64,000 nucleotides of DNA from Fragilariopsis cylindrus CCMP1102 (lineage: Eukaryota; Bacillariophyta; Bacillariophyceae; Bacillariales; Bacillariaceae). The notes beneath the pieces are model-generated. The model ran no database searches. It was not told where the DNA came from and worked only from the letters and a program-made list of their open reading frames with translations. Position 1 is the stretch's first letter; every line of letters starts with the position of its first letter. The translations under genes were made by a program, and so were the position numbers. Of the stretch, positions 59,019 through 64,000 are shown piece by piece. The DNA is taken from the NCBI GenBank assembly GCA_900095095.1, contig FMBT01000293.1:705315-769314 (forward strand), given 5' to 3'.

Positions 59019-62000
59019 TTACTGAAAAAGTTTCAATAGTTCTATATTCTTCTTCTTATCGTATTGTTGTTCCAAGCCTTCATGTATACAGTAGCCATTG
59101 CAATCTTCTCTAAAAGAAATGATCAACAACAACCTTTTAGTACAACACTACAAAAATATGAAAATCGTGTGTCCTGAAAGTACATGCGGTAAGTTGCCTG
59201 TCCATTTTCACACATCTATAAATGTTTGTGTGTGTGTGAGTGTGTGTGTCTGTGTTCTTTCCAATTTTGCTAGTCCTGATAGGACGCAAAAAGAATGATA
59301 AGGAATGAATGTTGCAGCCAACAAAGTCCCTTCGCCAATATTAGGTCTAGCTTCAGAATATTATTCATTCCCAGTCGAAATGATAATTCTTACATCACAC
59401 TGACTACATGAGTTTTCTATCCTTTTATTCTTCCTACCAAGCTTGACCCAAACAAGCAAGATGGCACCATGAGCAATAGTCAATGGTGTGAACAAATTCT
59501 GACGAATCAATCTAGTTTGAAAGTGCATTTTTTATAAGGATCTCATAAGGGCGTCGATTAATAAGCCTAGACCAGCATGACAAATTCCAAGCATTTCTCT
59601 GGAAGGTAAACTACTGCAAAACTAGTCGTCTCGCAGCTATTTTTTTAGTAAGCTGGACATCTTCCCTCTACAAACTAAAATTAATCATAAAAAGTCTCTG
59701 TTCCAATGAGCAATTCTTGCAAAACGATCTTGTTAGATTGATTTCTTCCGTTTATTTCTTTGTGTGTGCTTTTGGCTGTAAAGTTTAAGAACCTTGACGT
59801 CTCTCAAAAAAAATCGCTGTGTAGGTTTGTCGTGTTCGATAAGCTCAGTTCATAACAGCACTAACGACCAAAAAAATAGAAGTATCGTAAGGGCTAAAAC
59901 AGCAGCAGATTGAACAAAGAATGAAACTGATTACCATACCCACGGTGTGCTTTCTTTAAGATTCGTAGCTAAGACCCTACGTCAACAGAGCTGATTGTCG
60001 AAACCAGCGAAAAGGCTATAGGAAGCTTTCGTGTAGTGCAGGCAAAAATATATGGTATCAAAGCATTCAGTAGTCATGATGTGTTCAGACTTGATTCCAT
60101 TGAAATACTCATAGCGTGGTGGAAAAGGTTCAAATTCTGAAAAAGACCAGAGATTCGAATACTTTAGCATTATATCCTATAAATCTAGCATCGATTCATA
60201 GGCTTAACTGTCCGATCGATTTTATGCTATATTTTTCATCTAACACATGATGATCCCTGGATTGCGATTCAAGCAAACGCAACCCAGGGAAAAACGGCTC
60301 GATCTTCTTTAGATTGAATGCCTTTTTATGTACACAAGATCACTGCTTGCTACTATAGCCAAAGTAGTCGTTTCTGAAGCAGGTTGGTCAGAATTCAGAA
60401 CTAACACTACACAGGAGGATGTTATCAAGTTGGCGACGGGATAAGGATAATTGCAGGTGATTTTCAGTGTAAAACCTACCTTCATTTGAAAATTATATTG
60501 AACTAGAGATATCAAGACGAGAAGGATAAAAAGATCTATTGTAGGCTTTGCTCATCGTCGTTACAAAGACGTTTTTGTTCTCTCTATCACCACAGCTATG
60601 CTGCTAAAAGTAACGATGATAAGCAAGAAGAATCAACCTGTTGGAAACAGGAGGTTACATGAGTTTAAATCTGTCTGTCAAGATAGTCAGAACTTTTGAA
60701 AGCACTGGAGTATCGACTGGTAGAAGACAAAGCCTTGTTAACACTATGAAAATGATTTCAGTAGATTTGATTTGGCTACATTCTTCCGTCATTCTCGGCA
60801 ACTACAAAGGTCAACTCTGAAAACATCATCAATAACATGCGTAAAAAGTACAGTGTGAAAAGACACAATATTGCAGAAGTTCCTAAACATGCCTATCAAC
60901 AGCAATCAAAATTGTCCTAATTCCTCCAGGAAAGTAAGGCGTATAAAGTAACGATTAGGCAACTTAAATCGCAACACACTCAAAATGAATGATTGGACTC
61001 CACTTCCTAACCTTCTAGAGAGTTTCAATTTAGGTTGAAAGATACAAAAGCAACAACAGACTTTAGAGCTATTGATCTGATATTTTGGTCTTAGAACGGG
61101 CTCGAGCCTGGACACAATAGGGAGCAGTGCTACTCATTTCGAGTATTGTACGTGATTCTTCAAGTTCTCCAATGAAACCTTCACATATATGGAGAAAGCA
61201 TGAAGATAAACGAAAAGGAAAAAACGATTCTACTGCAACTTCCTGCAGCTGAATCAGGAAAGAAAGTATAACTGTTCATATCGAACAAAAATCGTACGAC
61301 CAATGGTTCGGGCAGTTGAAGAATCAGTTTGACTGACTTCAACTAGAACCACGGCACTTTTGTTGGGGGATATCCTGCGGTGTAAATTAAATACCAGAGG
61401 GAAATTTAGTCTTAGTATCATCAGGATATTCAAAGTCAAAGCTTATCAAGTCGTTCCACTACTGATAAATTGGGTCGAACGAAGAAAGCAGAGTCAATGC
61501 TTAGCAGTCGTACCCGGTAGAAAAATAGATTTGCGAACGATATCATAGTTTTTGATAGGAGGTAAAGCTATCAGATTAAATTGAGTGTCCTCAACTGTAG
61601 TGTGGTGCATCAAAAACCAAACTTTTCGGCAATGACGGCATTGCGGCTATCATAACTGGTGCTTGTTCGATGCGTGATGTTACAATTGATTTAATTACAA
61701 GAATTGTTTCACTTGCAATCTTTTTGTATTCCAGTTTATTTTGTTCCTGCGCAATCATTTATGCCAGAGACTTTTCTTAGCTAACACAATTATTTTTGTT
61801 GAGTCGCTTCTTTTCCACAAAACCTTTTTGAAAGCAAATTAAGTGGGAAACGTTCAACCGAACTTGTCGCAACATCGAAAAATCTCAGTCAATTTTGGAC
61901 GAAAGTTGGCCTACGGAATGTGAATATGTTAATTTCTCAATTTTTGCGGGACGTCAGGTTGTACGGGCTCAACTTCGCTTTCTGAGTACCGGATGCAGCT

Positions 62001-63000
62001 GTATTGATGCAATGAGTTACATCAAACACTGTTGTTATAAATAGTCATCATGAATTTTTGGCAATAGCACCTGGTAACATATTGATAGAGTTTCTTTTTG
62101 GTGCTCCTTTAGCTTATTGCACCAACAAAGACGCATCATCAAGAAGACAGCGTAACTGATCAGTCGAAGAATACTACGAGTATACAGGGACACAAGCTAG
62201 AATGGTACTATATTTGTAGAAGAAAAATCGATGGTTTCAGCTCAACTTCGTGTCAATTACTCCATCAGTTACAGGTTAAATTTGCCGCTGAAATCAATCG
62301 CGCCGGTGCTGAAAGTTTCAAAGGAGCAGTAGATTTGCATATTATAGGCGAAGTTGGTATCAATCTCACATTACAACTCGGATATTTTTTCAAAAGAGGT
62401 CGGTTTGCAGTAAATATCACAGCATGTTCAAATCGGGAACATGATTGATCATCTATCATCGTATTTAACTGTAGCAGTGTTTTTCTTTCTGATATACTTC
62501 TGTATGATCTGCTCAGTTACAAAAGAGGTTGGATCTTAACATTTTCGCACTGTCATCTTGTCAATCGGAAGAAATTGTCGGTTCTAGTTCTACTGCCCGC
62601 AACTTACTGTGTTTGGATTGGATATTCTGTAATGAGTGGATAAACTACTTTTGTAGTTGCTTTTGTGTATAGTTCCTCCCAGGACTCAAAGTTGAACTTT
62701 GTGGCATGAAGGTGCGCCTTCTTTGTGGTCGGTGGGAGCCGCATATTCTAACATACAGTATATGGTCTTCATATATCCAAAAAAAACACTAAAAATACAC
62801 CTGATTGTGTCCTGGATCCCTTTAACGGCCGGACGGTGCATTAAAATTGCAACGATATCTGTTGATACTGTATCCGTATTTGTGACTATACTAATCAATT
62901 TACAATCCTTCCCATTTTTATGCACCTCTTTTGGTGACTCGAAATTTGCATGCCAATCCTATCTATAACCTAGCCAAATTTTTCCTAAATGACCAAATTA

Positions 63001-63382
63001 CATTGGGTCTTTTCCTCTCTATTGACCAGATTAACTTCTAAAATCAGCGTTTTACTCAAATGATCGTCATGGGCTACATTCTAATCTATTCCCACTGTCA
63101 TGTTGATGTGAATGAGTTTCTTTGTGTAATTGAAATGTACATGAAAAAATTCTCCCTGTCGTTGTGTGCAGTCAAGAAAGCTCACATTGGGGCTCTGAAT
63201 CTTTTTCTTCCTACTGACAAAATTAACTGCTAAAATGAGGCACCTCTTTCTACTCAACTGACTGCAATGAGGCTATAGGCGAATGAATTGTCATTGTCAT
63301 GTTGATGTGAATGAGTTCTTTTTTTAATTGAAATGTACATGAAACAATTTTTCCTGTGGTTGTGCGCAGTCAAGAAAGCTCA
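63001..63382. repeat. Diverged tandem duplication (units of about 184 and 198 bp)
   Basis: The units begin with CATTGGG-type sequence at 63001 and 63185, and the next CATTGGG occurs at 63383. Shared blocks include AATTAACT-CTAAAAT, GTCATGTTGATGTGAATGAG, AATTGAAATGTACATGAAA and GCAGTCAAGAAAGCTCACAT. Both units are noncoding. Confidence 0.85.
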
Positions 63383-63599
63383 CATTGGGTAAACAAAATG
63401 CACTACACAAGACATACAAGTCAGCAAAGTTAAACATTCTTTGTGTTCGAATATAGGAGTGCAGATAGCAAAAGTCATAGAAACTACCTTTCCCTCTACT
63501 ACAGGTATAAAATCTGATGCATTTCACAAACAATGGGCAAAACAGAAGCTATTAATCTTCTTATTAATATGGTAATGGTTGCTACTCACTTCCCTAGAT

Positions 63600-63767
63600 T
63601 ATAGACTGCTGCAGTTTTCTACCAGGCTACTCACGCTTCTTGAGTATGGATCTATATTTTGATGAAGAGATGCTGATTCTTCCTGTATATGTCTCTATGG
63701 ATATTGCTATTGCAATACAATGATCTTTTCAAATGCAAAAGGTTGTGTTATATCAACACACTTGTTC
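63600..63767. repeat. Dispersed repeat, copy 2
   Basis: This segment resembles 12208-12362 (same orientation). See that entry for shared blocks. The 3' part with CAACACACTTGTT is the best conserved. Confidence 0.55.
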
Positions 63768-64000
63768 ATTCAAATAAGGACTGATGGTGATCAGGAGATT
63801 GGGCTCAATCATTATATGTGTAGATTCCTACTGAAAGGACAACTTCATTCATATAGGTGTGGTTAACTGCGCCACTTTATGGGGCCCATTTTTCTGGGGG
63901 TGTAATTCCCTCAAAAAGTGGACTTAGTACCCCCATCTTGGGACACAGTATGCTCCCGTTTAAAGGCACCTGTCGTTTTAATAAGTGAAAATACGCAAAG

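Larger units (their letters stand above)
59019..64000. other. 5 kb gene-poor right end
   Basis: No protein-coding gene could be supported in this stretch. ORFs are under 90 codons and show no known motif. It contains a GT microsatellite near 59226-59252, a tandem repeat (63001-63382) and a dispersed repeat copy (63600-63767). Old, unrecognisable transposon remnants are possible. Confidence 0.5.

Noticed and set aside
59158-59310. Possible two-exon mini gene starting MKIVCPESTC with a GTAAGT donor
   Set aside because: The only acceptor in range gives a protein of about 20 residues, so it is not supportable.

Overview
The window reads as nuclear DNA of a diatom or a close stramenopile relative. 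Supporting signs are AT-rich intergenic DNA, compact genes with short GT-AG introns, secretory leaders that end in an ASAF-like motif typical of complex plastids (left-edge gene, RelA/SpoT-like gene), a CoDi-like Ty1/copia retrotransposon, and diatom-style proteins such as an F-box/LamG-like protein and a secretory prolyl 4-hydroxylase. The species cannot be named from the sequence alone.

Layout. 1-7.7 kb: the 5' end of a plastid-targeted protein (minus), a zinc-ribbon/PA/RING-H2 ubiquitin ligase, a six-exon prolyl 4-hydroxylase (minus) and V-ATPase subunit C. 7.8-11.5 kb: an inositol 5-phosphatase with a long basic disordered N-terminus. 11.5-15 kb: gene-poor DNA. 15-17.2 kb: tRNA-dihydrouridine synthase DUS3. 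17.6-27.5 kb: a seven-exon FMN/3Fe-4S glutamate-synthase-like flavoprotein gene split in exon 6 by a 7.2 kb copia element that has identical 116 bp LTRs and a CGCG target duplication. 28-33 kb: an unknown acidic protein and a plastid RelA/SpoT-type (p)ppGpp synthetase. 34.6-38.1 kb: a 2OG-Fe(II)-oxygenase-like protein, RPL9 and a small membrane protein. 39-45.6 kb: a VIT/CCC1 iron transporter, the mitochondrial phosphate carrier and an F-box/LamG-like protein. 47-54 kb: the mitochondrial F1-ATPase beta and delta subunits (divergent pair), ATG16 and PIG-P. 56-59 kb: an RCC1-repeat protein. 59-64 kb: gene-poor DNA with diverged repeats.

Genes mostly alternate strands, giving divergent promoter pairs and close convergent ends (95 bp between V-ATPase C and the phosphatase, 130 bp between ATP synthase delta and ATG16). 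Several pairs share a theme. ATP synthase beta and delta share a 341 bp promoter region, and V-ATPase C, the phosphate carrier and F1 subunits all serve energy or proton handling. Two copies of an undescribed MITE-like element (about 220 bp, long inverted repeats, TA duplication) sit in two different divergent promoters.

Quality caution. Several genes, including the highly conserved ATP synthase beta gene, carry single-base deletions in short homopolymers. Other genes in the window are perfectly open. This pattern looks like consensus error more than gene decay, and it should be kept in mind wherever a frameshift is described.
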